A stretch of 64,000 bases of DNA from Deferribacterales bacterium Deferri_01 (GTDB taxonomy: Bacteria > Chrysiogenota > Deferribacteres > Deferribacterales > Geovibrionaceae). The stretch spans positions 186,001-250,000 of the forward strand of contig LUZY01000013.1 in the NCBI GenBank assembly GCA_001603805.1. The letters are read 5' to 3'. This document shows, piece after piece, positions 41,766 through 51,289 of this stretch; the stretch's first letter is position 1, and the number at the start of each line of letters is the position of its first letter. The notes under the pieces are model-generated. The model saw nothing but the letters and a program-made list of their open reading frames with translations, made no database searches and was not told the DNA's origin. Position numbers and translations under genes: made by a program.

Positions 41766-44700
41766 TTACATATCTGTACCGTCATCAGTGAATATGACTT
41801 TGATGTGAGTATCTGTCACTTCAAAGTTCACTCCGCCTTCAAAGCTGATGTCAGCGCCGCCGTTGTTGACAACAAGATGATTATCCACTACGGAGAATTC
41901 ACCTTCAGAGTTGTCTATTGTGACAAAATCGCCTTCATTGCCTCTGATAACAAGGGCGTTGTCACCATCGGTAATATCCAGAACATCCTGCAGAGTAAGG
42001 TTCGTGAGGGTATTGTCTCCGTCGGTGAGGTCTATCTCCTCTACATTCCTTACTATTTCGCTGATGTTGCTGAAGTCAAGCTCAGTGCCGCCGGTATTTA
42101 CAACAAGGGTGTCGTAACCGTCTCCGGCGTCTATCAGGTCGGCTGTCGGGTCAAATGTTATGGTATCGTTGCCGTCTGTGCCGCTGATAACATGCTGAGG
42201 CTCTTCACCTATGCTTATTACGAGCTTCGCACTGTCTGTGTCACCGTCAGCCTGAGTAAGCTTATATTCAAAGGTTTCGGTTTTGCCGATACCATCAGTG
42301 CTTTCAGGTGTGTAGGTGTATGAACCGTCTTCTTTGATAAGAAGAGTTCCGTAATCGCCGTTAATTGTGATACCGGATTCAGTAGGTTCAACATATTCTG
42401 TTCCGTTGAATACGGTGAATACTGCACCTTCGGAACCCATATCATCCACAGCGCCCCACTGGTCGTCACTGCCGAGGTATGTGTTCGGGTCTGCGAGAAC
42501 GTTGCCTTCAGCATTTTCTACAATAATGCTTGTAAAAGCAGCAACAGTTGCAACAATAGCAATGTTAGTAAGTGTAACACTGAGGTCATAGTTCCATACC
42601 ATGAAACCATTATCAGTAGTGTTAAACACTATCCTGTAATGTCCGGGATCAATATTGTCTAAGGTCACTGTTCCGCTACCGCTGTACTTTGTTACGGAAG
42701 TACCGGGAACAGCTTTCCATTTGGTATTGCCCCAATAATCCGTTCCGTCAGCTACTTCAAGCTTGTAGCTGAATGAATCACCATCGGAGATACCGGACAT
42801 ATTGTAGTTAAAGCTGAGTGAGCCGCTGCTTCCTCCATTGACTTCAAATTCCGCAGAAGTATCATTGCCATCCTTAAGAGTAATGTCGTTCATTACCTTT
42901 TCAGGCTCTCCTACAACTGCTTCATGGAAAATCTCTTTGTAGATAGCGTGGTCAGCATTGTCCGCAGCAAGAACTTCGCTTCTGTCTGTTGTTGTGAGAA
43001 CAAGTTCGGCTTCGGATCTGTCGCCGTTGCTGTCTTGAATCACATACTTGATAACCGCAGAGGCATCATCCGCAACATCCAGACCGGAAGTAAACTCATA
43101 CCTTCCGTCACTGTATATAGTTACTTTGCCTGCGTTGCCGAGGTCAATTTCTTTGCCGAACTCAATCTCTTCTCCGTTGTATTCGGCAGATACAAGGGCA
43201 GGGCTTCCCGCTCCGTCATCACCGAAATCATCGTTATCAAGGAGATTGCCTTCAACTTTGTTAAGCTCAACAGTTTCCTGCAACTTAGCTGAAAGATCTG
43301 CCTCATTAGCAACAGTGATTACGTTACCGCTATGGTTTCCGTCATCATCACTGGTCCATGCAACCTGTTTAAGCTCTTTAGTATCGTCAATATCCGAACC
43401 AACTGCGATAGCAAAAGACTCTGTGACCCCTTTCTCGTCAAGGAAATCTCTCCATGAGTCTCTTTCTGAGTTATTGAGACCATTTGAATTGGAAGAAGGA
43501 TCTCCGTCTGAAAGGAAGTACACATATGTATTGTCTGCCGCTGTGGGATTGCCGTAGCCGGTTTTAACCGCATTAATAGCCGCATCATAGTTAGTTCCGC
43601 CGCCGCCCTTCATCAGGGAGTTATCCTGAAGCAGTTCAACAGCCTCACTGCCTGTCATCCATGTTGAGCCGTCATACTCGACAATGCTTGCTCCTGAATC
43701 GAAGTCTACAAGCATAACGTTCTGGAGAGAATCGCCGTATTTGCCAATAAGGTCTATGAGAGCCTGTTTGGCAAGGGCAAGACGGGTTGTCCATTCTCCG
43801 TCAACATAGATAGTTCCGGAATAGTCTGTCATACTGCCTGATGTGTCAAGCATCAGAACAAGGTTGGTTTTGGAGGTTGTTGCAACACCTTCCTCAATAC
43901 TTACGATATCATCCTGAGCAACAGGCACATCATTGGTATTATTAACCTTGACAGTTACTGTTTCAGTATCTGTTCCGCCGTTTCCGTCTGAAACTGTGTA
44001 AGTGAACGTATCCTCGCCATCAAAGCCTTCTGCGGGAGTGTAAACAAGTTTGCCGTTCACAAGCTCAACTGTTCCACCGTTTTCGCTTGTGCTGTCAAAG
44101 TCTGATACGCTGAGAGCGTCGCCGTCTGCGTCTGTATCGTTTGCGAGAACATCAATTTCGACAGAGGTGTTTTCATCTGTTTCAATGTAATCCGCAGCAG
44201 CCACAGGTGCATCATTTACAGGAGATACTACAAGGTAAACAGTTGCGGAATCTTCACCGCCGTTTCCGTCTGAAATAGTGTATTCAAACTGAGCAGGTCC
44301 GTTATAGTCTGCATCCGGTGTGAAGGTTATGCTTCCGTCAGGGTTAAGAGTAACCTCTCCGTTTACAGCATTGCTGACACCTATGATTGTGAGGTCATCT
44401 CCGTCCACATCAAAGTCATTATCAAGAAGATCTGCCGCTGCAAAATCTATGGCAACGTCTTCCGGTGTGGCGTATGTGCCTTCGTTTGTGAGCATTGTGT
44501 AGGTCTGTCCGCCGTCAGCGCTTATTTCAGGCTTGAATACATATTCGCCGCCCTGATCCCACCAGTACATATCAATGTCGTACCATCCGCTTTCTCCGAT
44601 GGTGAAAGAGTCATGTACGTGGGTTGCGGGGGACTGGTTGTTGGCGAATTTAGCCACACTGTCACCGTTTATGAGTATCTCATAACCGTCATCCGCAAGA

Positions 44701-47700
44701 ACTCTGAAATTGTAGGTTCCGGCTTCGATATATACTCTACCGGAGATATGGAAACCGCCTTCATCAGAGTTTACAACTTCGCCGTCATTGTAAGTAAGTG
44801 AGTTACCATCAGTGTTTTCACCGTTGGCATTGAGGAATCTCTCAAGGTTATTACCCTGTGAAACACTGCCTGTGCCGTAGCCGTACCAAATCTTTGTGGC
44901 TTCAAAAGATGCCGCAGGATCAGTTGTATTAACTATGTGTTTGAATTCATTGAGGTTATCTATCAGATAACCGCTATTATTGTCATCACCGAGACCATTG
45001 TCATCAGTGTCAACAGCGTAATAGTTACCAGTAAGCCCTGTGAAGCTGAAGTTAGGTCTGCCGTCATCAACAGCAACTGGTTCATCGTTTACAGGTATTA
45101 CTTTAACGGTTGTTATGGCAGTGTTACTGTCATCGTCTCCATCATTTACAGTTACTTCGATAAAGCGGTCGTCTGTCGCAGGGTTTTCGCTTGTGCTTGC
45201 GAAGCCTATTGCCTTTATGGCTTCCTGATAGTCTGCCAGGGTGGCAGTACCTTCAAGAACTATGGTAACGCCGTCATTGCTGACAACACTTATACCTGCG
45301 GGCAGGGTGCCTGTTGAAAGGAAGTCCCCGTCAAACGGATTGGTGAGTTTGATAACTGCGCTTTCTATGTTAGTATCGTCAACATCAGTTATCTCAACTG
45401 TGTCACTGGCTATTGATACAGGAGATGAGTTCTCAACGTATGTTGTTTCGTATCCTGTGCCATCACCGGAAGATGTTTCCGTAAGGGTGAGTACGACATC
45501 GTTGAAATCACTGTCGGTCTGGTCTTCAATAGCAATTGTGTGAGTTCCGTCACCGTTGTCAGTTATCAGGAAGAACTGTTTTCCGTCAGGGTTCTTACCA
45601 TCTTCACTGTAGAAAACGGGCTTAGTGGGCTCTGCTCCGTTAATAAGCAGCTTGCCGTCTGCATCAAAGCTGAAAACAGTGCTTCCGTCAACTATGGATG
45701 CTCCGTCAGCTATGATAAAGAACTGAATGTTTCCGGCTTCTGAATTCATGGAGAATATCTCACCGAAATCGGTGTTGTCTGATCCGTCCAGAATTATCTG
45801 TGCATCAACAGGGTCGCCGTTTTCATCCAGCCAGTAAACACCGACTGCATTGTTAAAGCTTGCGCTCTGTGAGTCGTAAGTGATTGTGGTTTTTGCGGCA
45901 TCAGCTTCAAGATCCAGCACAGGAGCATCATTAACAGGATTAACGTTAATGTTCACTGTGGCTGTGCTTGTTGCACCATTTTCATCTTTAATGGTGTAAG
46001 TGAAGCTGTCTGAACCGTTGTAGTCACCGTTAGGAGTGTAAGTGAATGTTCCGTCAGGGTTGAGAGTAATTTCGCCGTGTGCGGGCTGTGTGTAGTCTTT
46101 AATGCTTATAGTGTCTCCGTCAACATCGTAGTCGTTGTCGAGAACATCTATCACAACCTGACTATCCTCATTAACCTCAACAGCATCATCCTGTGCAACC
46201 GGCGCATCGTTTGTGCCTTTCACTTTGATAGTGATATAGCCTTCTTCCGATGTGTCGTTATCAGAGCCGGAGTTATCTGTGGCGGTAAACGGTACTTTAA
46301 TAAGTGTTGTTTCGCCCTTTGCCAGATAATCATAAGCAGGGTCAGAGGGGTCGAAAGACCATGAACCGTCAGAATTAAGCGTAAAGCCCGCAGGTGCATC
46401 ACCAACGAGAGCAAAAGTATGTGTATCGCCGTTATCAGCATCATAAGCCCTAAGCTGTCCGCCGATTTCGTTTCCGCCTTCGTAAACTGTTTTAAATACA
46501 TCAGTTACGCAAGGTCTGTCATTTGTGCCTGTAACAGTAATTGTAATAGTTCCTGTTTCAGAGATTGAGTTAAGAGATACAGAATCATCCACAGCAACAT
46601 ATTTCACTGTGAGCGTAAGCTCTTCGCCTTCTCTCAGGCTGTTATATGCGGGATTTGAAGGATCAAAGCTGTAAGAGCCGTTGGGCAGAAGCACAAAGCC
46701 TGCGGGGAATCTGCTTGCGGGCAGGAAGATATGCTGATCGCCTTCATCAACGTCTGTTACATCAAGCTGACCTGTGTATCTTGCTCCGCCTTCAAAAACT
46801 CCGAACTCAACATCTCCGACTTCCGGTCTGTCGTTTGTACCTATAACTCTGATAGTTATTGTTCCCTGTTCAGATTCAGCATTATCAGCACCTGAATCAT
46901 CAGTGGCAGTGTAGGGTATCTTAAGCACAAGGACATCGCCTTTTGCGAGGCTGTCGTATGTGTCATGGTCAGGGTCAAATGACCAAGAACCGTCAGAGTT
47001 CAGAATGAACCCGTCAGGAGCATCGCCGGAAAGAGCGAATGTATGAGTATCTGTAGTATCAACATCAGACACGGAGAGCTGACCGTCTATGGTTCTGCCG
47101 TCTTCAAAGACGATTTTTGAAACGTCTCTAACTTCCGGTCTGTCGTTAGTTCCTGTGATTGTTACCGTCACGGTTTCTGTGGCTGTTCCGTCAACAGATA
47201 CAACCTCAAAAGTTTCTGTCAGGGTTTCACCTTCACCAAGCGCCTGAACTGTGCCGTTACTGTTGTTAAGGCTGTATGTCCAGTTACCGTTTTCATCCAT
47301 TACGAATGAACCGTAATCACCATCCTGATTGGACGGGTCGAAAAGGCTCTCGCCTGTGTCAACGTCAGCAATATTAAGCTTGCCGTCAACTGAAAGAGTA
47401 ACATCTTCCACAACCGTACCGCTGTCCTGACCGCTGATTACGGGAACATCATTAGTTCCGGTGATTGTCACGGTGACTGTATGTGTTGCAGAGCCGTCTA
47501 TGGATGTTACTGTAAATTCTTCTGTAAGTGTTTCTCCTGCGGGAAGCGATTGGATTGCTGCGCTGTTGTTAGTTGCGGTGTATGTCCACACGCCGAGCGG
47601 TCCGACAGTAAATGTGCCGTATTCGCCTCTAACTGCTTCCGGTTTAAAGAAATCCTGAAGAAGATCAACATCATCAATTGTAAGCACGCCGCCTGTTATG

Positions 47701-50330
47701 AGCTTGCCGAAGAATACGCCCTGATCTTCTGTGACAGAGCCTTCATCCTTACCGCCTATAACCGGTACGTCATTTGTGCCTACTATAGTTACTGTTACTT
47801 TCTGAGATGCTGTTCCATCAAGAGATACAACTGTAAAAGTCTCTTTCAGTTTCGCTCCTTCGGGGAGATACTGAACAGCGTCATTATCAAGGTCGTAAGT
47901 CCAGTTACCGTTCTCATCTACACTGAAAGTGCCGTATCTGCCGGATGTATCTTCCTGCGAACGGAAGAAGCTTTCATCTGTATCGATATCTGCTATGTCA
48001 AGCTTGCCTGATGTTGAAAGAACGTCGCCGTCTTCATATACGGTGCCTTTCTTTTCGCCTGATATTTCAGGGACATCGTTAGTACCAGTGATGGTAACTG
48101 TTACTGTTTCTGTAGCTGTGCCGTCAAAGGATACCACTTCAAAAGTTTCGGTAAGGGTTACGCCAGCGGGAAGAGCCTGAACAGCGCCGTTTTCGTTATC
48201 GAGGCTGTAAGTCCAGTTGCCGTTTTCATCCATTACGAATGAGCCGTAGCTTCCATCCTGTTCTGTAGGCTGGAATGAACTTTCGCCAGTGTCAACGTCA
48301 GCTATATCAAGCTTGCCTGAAGCTGTGAGTGTTCCATCCTCGACTACATCACCTGCGGCGTTGCCTGTTATCACTGGAACATCGTTAGTTCCGGTAATGG
48401 TGACTGTTACAGTTTCTGTAGCTGTGCCGTCAAAGGAAACAACTTCAAAAGTTTCGGTAAGGGTTACGCCAGCGGGAAGAGCCTGAACAGCGCCGTTTTC
48501 GTTATCGAGGCTGTAAGTCCAGTTGCCGTTCTCATCCATTACGAATGAACCGTAGCTTCCATCCTGTTCTGCGGGCTGGAATGAACTTTCGCCAGTGTCT
48601 ACATCTGCAATGTCGAGTTTACCGTTAACTGAAAGAGTAGAGTCTTCGATCATTGTTCCGCTGTCCTGACCACTGATTACAGGAACATCATTTGTGCCTA
48701 TAATAGTTACTGTTACAGTTTCTGTAGCTGTGCCGTCAAAGGAAACAACTTCAAAAGTTTCGGTAAGGGTTACGCCAGCGGGAAGAGCCTGAACAGCACC
48801 GTTTTCGTTATCAAGGTTATACGTCCAGTTGCCATCTTCATCCATTACGAATGAACCGTAGCTTCCTTCCTGATCTGCGGGCTGGAATAAGCTTTCGCCA
48901 GTGTCAACATCAGCTATATCAAGCTTGCCTGAAGCTGTGAGTGTTCCGTCTTCAACTACATCACCAGCGGCGTTGCCGGTTATTACTGGGACATCATTTG
49001 TGCCTGTAATAGTTACTGTTACCGTTTCTGTGGCTGTGCCGTCAAAGGATACCACTTCAAAAGTTTCAGTGAGGGTTACGCCGGCGGGAAGAGCCTGAAC
49101 AGCGCCGTTTTCGTTATCGAGGCTGTAAGTCCAGTTGCCGTTCTCATCCATTACAAATGAGCCGTAGCTTCCGTCCTGTTCTGTAGGCTGGAATGAGCTT
49201 TCGCCTTCATCTACATCGGCTATATCAAGCTTGCCGGAGATTGAGACTACAGAGTCTTCAACTACGTCAGCGGAAGATTCGCCTGTTATCACGGGAACAT
49301 CATTTGTACCTGTGATGGTAATTGTTACGGTTTCTGTAGCTGTGCCGTCAAGAGAGACAACTTCAAACGTTTCCGTAAGAGTTGCACCTTCTGGGAGAAA
49401 TTGAACAGCATCATTATTAAGCTGGTAAGTCCAGTTTCCGTTTTCATCCAGAACAAAACTGCCGTACTCGCCAGTCTGTTCGGATGGGCGGAAGAAGCTT
49501 TCACCTTCGTCAATATCATCAATAGTTACCTGACCGTCGATTGACGTAACTACATCTTCAACCACAGCACCTTCATCTCCGGTAAGGATCGGGACATCAT
49601 TAACAGGGTTAACTGTTATATCCACAGTGTAGGTTGCTGTTCCGCCGTTTCCATCATCAATTACATAAGAGAAACTGTCTGGACCGTTATAGTTGGGATT
49701 GGGGGTGTAAGTGTAGGAACCGTCAGGGTTGATAACAAGTATTCCGTTTACAGGCGGAGTGCCTACGGAGTAGGTTACATCATCGCCGTCTATGTCTGAG
49801 GCTGCGGGAAGTTGACCGGAAAAAACACCGTCTTCATCCATTACGACCGCATCATCAGCCGCAGCAGGGGCAGCGTTACCTGCACCGGTGTCATCTCCTG
49901 TATCTTCTCCGCCTTCATCAGCATCTGCATCAAGCAGGTATGTACCTACCTGACCTTCGGAATCATCACCGCTATAGTAAGAAGCAAGAAATTCAAAAGA
50001 GTCTTCCTCGCCTGCGGCTGTTTCTTCTTCGATTTCATCGATATTTTCACCAGCTTCAAGTGCAGCTTGAAGGGCTTCAACATCTGATATGGACGCATCT
50101 TCGTTTTCTACTGATGCTGTCACTGTTTCATCCAGCAGCATCTGGGCGTTTTCGCCGAGAGCTATTTCCTTGTTGTCAGCGAGAGTGATAACTATAGAAC
50201 CGCCGGCGCCTGTTTCGATAATTTCATTATCAAAAACTATGTCGCCAACTGCGAGGGTACGCACCTGACCATCTGCGCCGCGTGCTGTTACCATTCCGCT
50301 GATTGATTTAACTGTTCCTGCCTGAGCCAT
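41766..50330 (-). CDS. lapA: Giant LapA-type RTX adhesin with LapG cleavage site, VCBS repeats, PA14 and vWA domains
   Basis: Secreted, cell-surface adhesin of 2854 residues, exported by the adjacent type I system. Residues 1-110 are a LapA-type retention module (VKSISGMVTARGADGQVRTL) with the LapG site TAAG at 104-107, cleavage expected between Ala105 and Ala106. Then: cadherin-like domain (~155-245); eight VCBS repeats of ~100 residues (244-1060); three NDRP-type repeats (1062-1370); more cadherin-like domains; a DUF4114-like segment (DSDFNDVVLTLTE, ~1607-1619); PA14 (~1763-1950); vWA with MIDAS DTSGS at 2162-2166, Thr2246 and SDGDP at 2274-2278; and a C-terminal region with one RTX-like GTDGNDTI (2717-2724), consistent with a type I signal. 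ATG 50330 follows GAGG. Very acidic, one cysteine. Confidence 0.93.
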   Translation of the reverse strand: MAQAGTVKSISGMVTARGADGQVRTLAVGDIVFDNEIIETGAGGSIVITLADNKEIALGENAQMLLDETVTASVENEDASISDVEALQAALEAGENIDEIEEETAAGEEDSFEFLASYYSGDDSEGQVGTYLLDADADEGGEDTGDDTGAGNAAPAAADDAVVMDEDGVFSGQLPAASDIDGDDVTYSVGTPPVNGILVINPDGSYTYTPNPNYNGPDSFSYVIDDGNGGTATYTVDITVNPVNDVPILTGDEGAVVEDVVTSIDGQVTIDDIDEGESFFRPSEQTGEYGSFVLDENGNWTYQLNNDAVQFLPEGATLTETFEVVSLDGTATETVTITITGTNDVPVITGESSADVVEDSVVSISGKLDIADVDEGESSFQPTEQDGSYGSFVMDENGNWTYSLDNENGAVQALPAGVTLTETFEVVSFDGTATETVTVTITGTNDVPVITGNAAGDVVEDGTLTASGKLDIADVDTGESLFQPADQEGSYGSFVMDEDGNWTYNLDNENGAVQALPAGVTLTETFEVVSFDGTATETVTVTIIGTNDVPVISGQDSGTMIEDSTLSVNGKLDIADVDTGESSFQPAEQDGSYGSFVMDENGNWTYSLDNENGAVQALPAGVTLTETFEVVSFDGTATETVTVTITGTNDVPVITGNAAGDVVEDGTLTASGKLDIADVDTGESSFQPTEQDGSYGSFVMDENGNWTYSLDNENGAVQALPAGVTLTETFEVVSFDGTATETVTVTITGTNDVPEISGEKKGTVYEDGDVLSTSGKLDIADIDTDESFFRSQEDTSGRYGTFSVDENGNWTYDLDNDAVQYLPEGAKLKETFTVVSLDGTASQKVTVTIVGTNDVPVIGGKDEGSVTEDQGVFFGKLITGGVLTIDDVDLLQDFFKPEAVRGEYGTFTVGPLGVWTYTATNNSAAIQSLPAGETLTEEFTVTSIDGSATHTVTVTITGTNDVPVISGQDSGTVVEDVTLSVDGKLNIADVDTGESLFDPSNQDGDYGSFVMDENGNWTYSLNNSNGTVQALGEGETLTETFEVVSVDGTATETVTVTITGTNDRPEVRDVSKIVFEDGRTIDGQLSVSDVDTTDTHTFALSGDAPDGFILNSDGSWSFDPDHDTYDSLAKGDVLVLKIPYTATDDSGADNAESEQGTITIRVIGTNDRPEVGDVEFGVFEGGARYTGQLDVTDVDEGDQHIFLPASRFPAGFVLLPNGSYSFDPSNPAYNSLREGEELTLTVKYVAVDDSVSLNSISETGTITITVTGTNDRPCVTDVFKTVYEGGNEIGGQLRAYDADNGDTHTFALVGDAPAGFTLNSDGSWSFDPSDPAYDYLAKGETTLIKVPFTATDNSGSDNDTSEEGYITIKVKGTNDAPVAQDDAVEVNEDSQVVIDVLDNDYDVDGDTISIKDYTQPAHGEITLNPDGTFTYTPNGDYNGSDSFTYTIKDENGATSTATVNINVNPVNDAPVLDLEADAAKTTITYDSQSASFNNAVGVYWLDENGDPVDAQIILDGSDNTDFGEIFSMNSEAGNIQFFIIADGASIVDGSTVFSFDADGKLLINGAEPTKPVFYSEDGKNPDGKQFFLITDNGDGTHTIAIEDQTDSDFNDVVLTLTETSSGDGTGYETTYVENSSPVSIASDTVEITDVDDTNIESAVIKLTNPFDGDFLSTGTLPAGISVVSNDGVTIVLEGTATLADYQEAIKAIGFASTSENPATDDRFIEVTVNDGDDDSNTAITTVKVIPVNDEPVAVDDGRPNFSFTGLTGNYYAVDTDDNGLGDDNNSGYLIDNLNEFKHIVNTTDPAASFEATKIWYGYGTGSVSQGNNLERFLNANGENTDGNSLTYNDGEVVNSDEGGFHISGRVYIEAGTYNFRVLADDGYEILINGDSVAKFANNQSPATHVHDSFTIGESGWYDIDMYWWDQGGEYVFKPEISADGGQTYTMLTNEGTYATPEDVAIDFAAADLLDNDFDVDGDDLTIIGVSNAVNGEVTLNPDGSITFTPDADYNGPAQFEYTISDGNGGEDSATVYLVVSPVNDAPVAAADYIETDENTSVEIDVLANDTDADGDALSVSDFDSTSENGGTVELVNGKLVYTPAEGFDGEDTFTYTVSDGNGGTDTETVTVKVNNTNDVPVAQDDIVSIEEGVATTSKTNLVLMLDTSGSMTDYSGTIYVDGEWTTRLALAKQALIDLIGKYGDSLQNVMLVDFDSGASIVEYDGSTWMTGSEAVELLQDNSLMKGGGGTNYDAAINAVKTGYGNPTAADNTYVYFLSDGDPSSNSNGLNNSERDSWRDFLDEKGVTESFAIAVGSDIDDTKELKQVAWTSDDDGNHSGNVITVANEADLSAKLQETVELNKVEGNLLDNDDFGDDGAGSPALVSAEYNGEEIEFGKEIDLGNAGKVTIYSDGRYEFTSGLDVADDASAVIKYVIQDSNGDRSEAELVLTTTDRSEVLAADNADHAIYKEIFHEAVVGEPEKVMNDITLKDGNDTSAEFEVNGGSSGSLSFNYNMSGISDGDSFSYKLEVADGTDYWGNTKWKAVPGTSVTKYSGSGTVTLDNIDPGHYRIVFNTTDNGFMVWNYDLSVTLTNIAIVATVAAFTSIIVENAEGNVLADPNTYLGSDDQWGAVDDMGSEGAVFTVFNGTEYVEPTESGITINGDYGTLLIKEDGSYTYTPESTDGIGKTETFEYKLTQADGDTDSAKLVISIGEEPQHVISGTDGNDTITFDPTADLIDAGDGYDTLVVNTGGTELDFSNISEIVRNVEEIDLTDGDNTLTNLTLQDVLDITDGDNALVIRGNEGDFVTIDNSEGEFSVVDNHLVVNNGGADISFEGGVNFEVTDTHIKVIFTDDGTDM
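47151..49601 (-). repeat. VCBS repeat array inside the adhesin gene (8 units)
   Basis: Eight protein repeats, each starting NDVP and ending VTVTITGT, begin at residues 244, 343, 445, 547, 649, 751, 853 and 960. The units starting at 343-649 (48081-49304) have an exact 306-base period and nearly identical DNA; the outer ones are more diverged and vary from 99 to 107 residues. Confidence 0.93.
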
Positions 50331-50388
50331 AAAATACCTCTTCGGTTTTTATTGATAATCAATGTTAAATCATAAAAACAATGGGAAC

Positions 50389-50406
50389 ATCGTACCATGG
50401 TACAGG
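50389..50406 (-). promoter_or_regulatory. Palindromic operator upstream of the adhesin gene
   Basis: GTACCATGGTAC is a perfect 12-base palindrome (50392-50403); read on the minus strand the region is CCTGTACCATGGTACGAT. It matches the Lap operon palindrome and lies 17 bases before a -10-like TATGAT (50374 down to 50369), about 60 bases before the start codon. Confidence 0.65.
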
Positions 50407-50520
50407 TGGGTGAAATATCCTGAAAAAAAATCTCATTAAAACAGATAAATAACTGATATTAATAACGAATAAAAAAAGATAAAAAATGAGTTATTTTGAA
50501 GGCAATACAAGGGAAATTAT

Positions 50521-50555
50521 AAAAGAAAACGGATTCCAGAGTTTTCTGAAATCCG
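50521..50555 (-). terminator. Intrinsic terminator of the tRNA-Arg transcript
   Basis: Minus-strand stem CGGATTTCAGA-AAAC-TCTGGAATCCG with one mismatch, followed by TTTTCTTTT, 14 bases after the tRNA 3' end. Confidence 0.85.
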
Positions 50556-50568
50556 CTTATGTTCTGTA

Positions 50569-50642
50569 CGGGCGGTGCGGGAATCGAACCCACTACCTCA
50601 GGCTTCGGAGACCTGCACTCTATCCTGATGAGCTAACCGCCC
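50569..50642 (-). tRNA. tRNA-Arg (anticodon CCG)
   Basis: Minus-strand cloverleaf with acceptor stem GGGCGGT/ACCGCCC, D-arm AGCTCATCAGGATAGAGT, anticodon arm CAGGT-CTCCGAA-GCCTG (anticodon CCG, reading CGG) and T-arm GTGGGTTCGATTCCCGC. The discriminator base is G and the 3' CCA is not encoded. The 5' end overlaps the last codons of the PrmA-like gene upstream on the same strand. Confidence 0.93.
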
Positions 50643-51178
50643 TTTTGCAAAAGAATCGTACTATATTCATCATGTATATTCAAGTCAAGGACTTTGAACC
50701 CCTGCCTCTCGTAACAAACCTTTACCTCATAGTTATACTCAAGAGGAATACCGGAGAGAAGGGCAAGTCCCTGCACTGTTAAAATATCGGCTATATAGGG
50801 GCAAAGTGTAATAAGAATATCCTGATATATATTTGCAGCGACAACATCGAACCTGCCACTCACTGCATCGTTATATCCACATATAATATGGTTGTTTGTA
50901 ACTCCGTTAAGCTCATTGCAGAAGACAGCAGTTTCGCATGCGGCAAGGCTCGGATCGAAGCCAATGCACATTTCAGCACCAAGAAGAGAGGCAGCAATAC
51001 CGAGTATTCCTGTTCCGCAGCCGACATCAAGCACCTTCTTCCCTTTAAGCTCCATATTCTGTAAATGCTTAAGGCAGGCGAGGGTGGTCTCATGTTCGCC
51101 GCTGCCGAAAGCTCCCTGCCTTATCCGCATTTTTCTGCCGCCTTTCAGCGGTATGTCATATATCTTCTTTTCATTCAT
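50633..51178 (-). CDS. Short PrmA-like SAM-dependent methyltransferase
   Basis: A 181-residue methyltransferase related to PrmA, the second such gene in the window. AFGSGEHETT at 23-32 and the SAM loop DVGCGTGILG at 51-60 are intact, and FDVVAANIYQDILI occupies the position of the catalytic NIxxxxL region. The ~100-residue N-terminal substrate domain of true PrmA is missing, so the target is probably not L11 or is recognised differently. The final codons and stop (GGC GGT TAG) lie inside the tRNA-Arg acceptor and D-stem, so the mRNA and tRNA are presumably one transcript processed by RNase P. Confidence 0.82.
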   Translation of the reverse strand: MNEKKIYDIPLKGGRKMRIRQGAFGSGEHETTLACLKHLQNMELKGKKVLDVGCGTGILGIAASLLGAEMCIGFDPSLAACETAVFCNELNGVTNNHIICGYNDAVSGRFDVVAANIYQDILITLCPYIADILTVQGLALLSGIPLEYNYEVKVCYERQGFKVLDLNIHDEYSTILLQKGG

Positions 51179-51289
51179 AGTTTATTCTTTTCCGTTTAGT
51201 CTCACTTTATCAAGTGATAGCATGAACAAACAACGAACACAAGTGCAGACAAATAATAGTGTTTTAAAGCCTTAATTTCGCTTTAAGTG

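Noticed and set aside
48081-49304. Regular direct repeats resembling an array
   Set aside because: Not CRISPR: units are 306 bases, fully in-frame coding and have no short repeat/spacer pattern.
41805-50188. Many plus-strand ORFs of 60-176 residues opposite the adhesin gene
   Set aside because: They are antisense shadows of a repetitive gene; several recur every 306 bases with the VCBS repeat.
50351-50363. ATTGATAATCAAT dyad upstream of the adhesin as an FNR/CRP-type site
   Set aside because: FNR needs TTGAT and ATCAA separated by four bases; here they are separated by one, so it does not fit.
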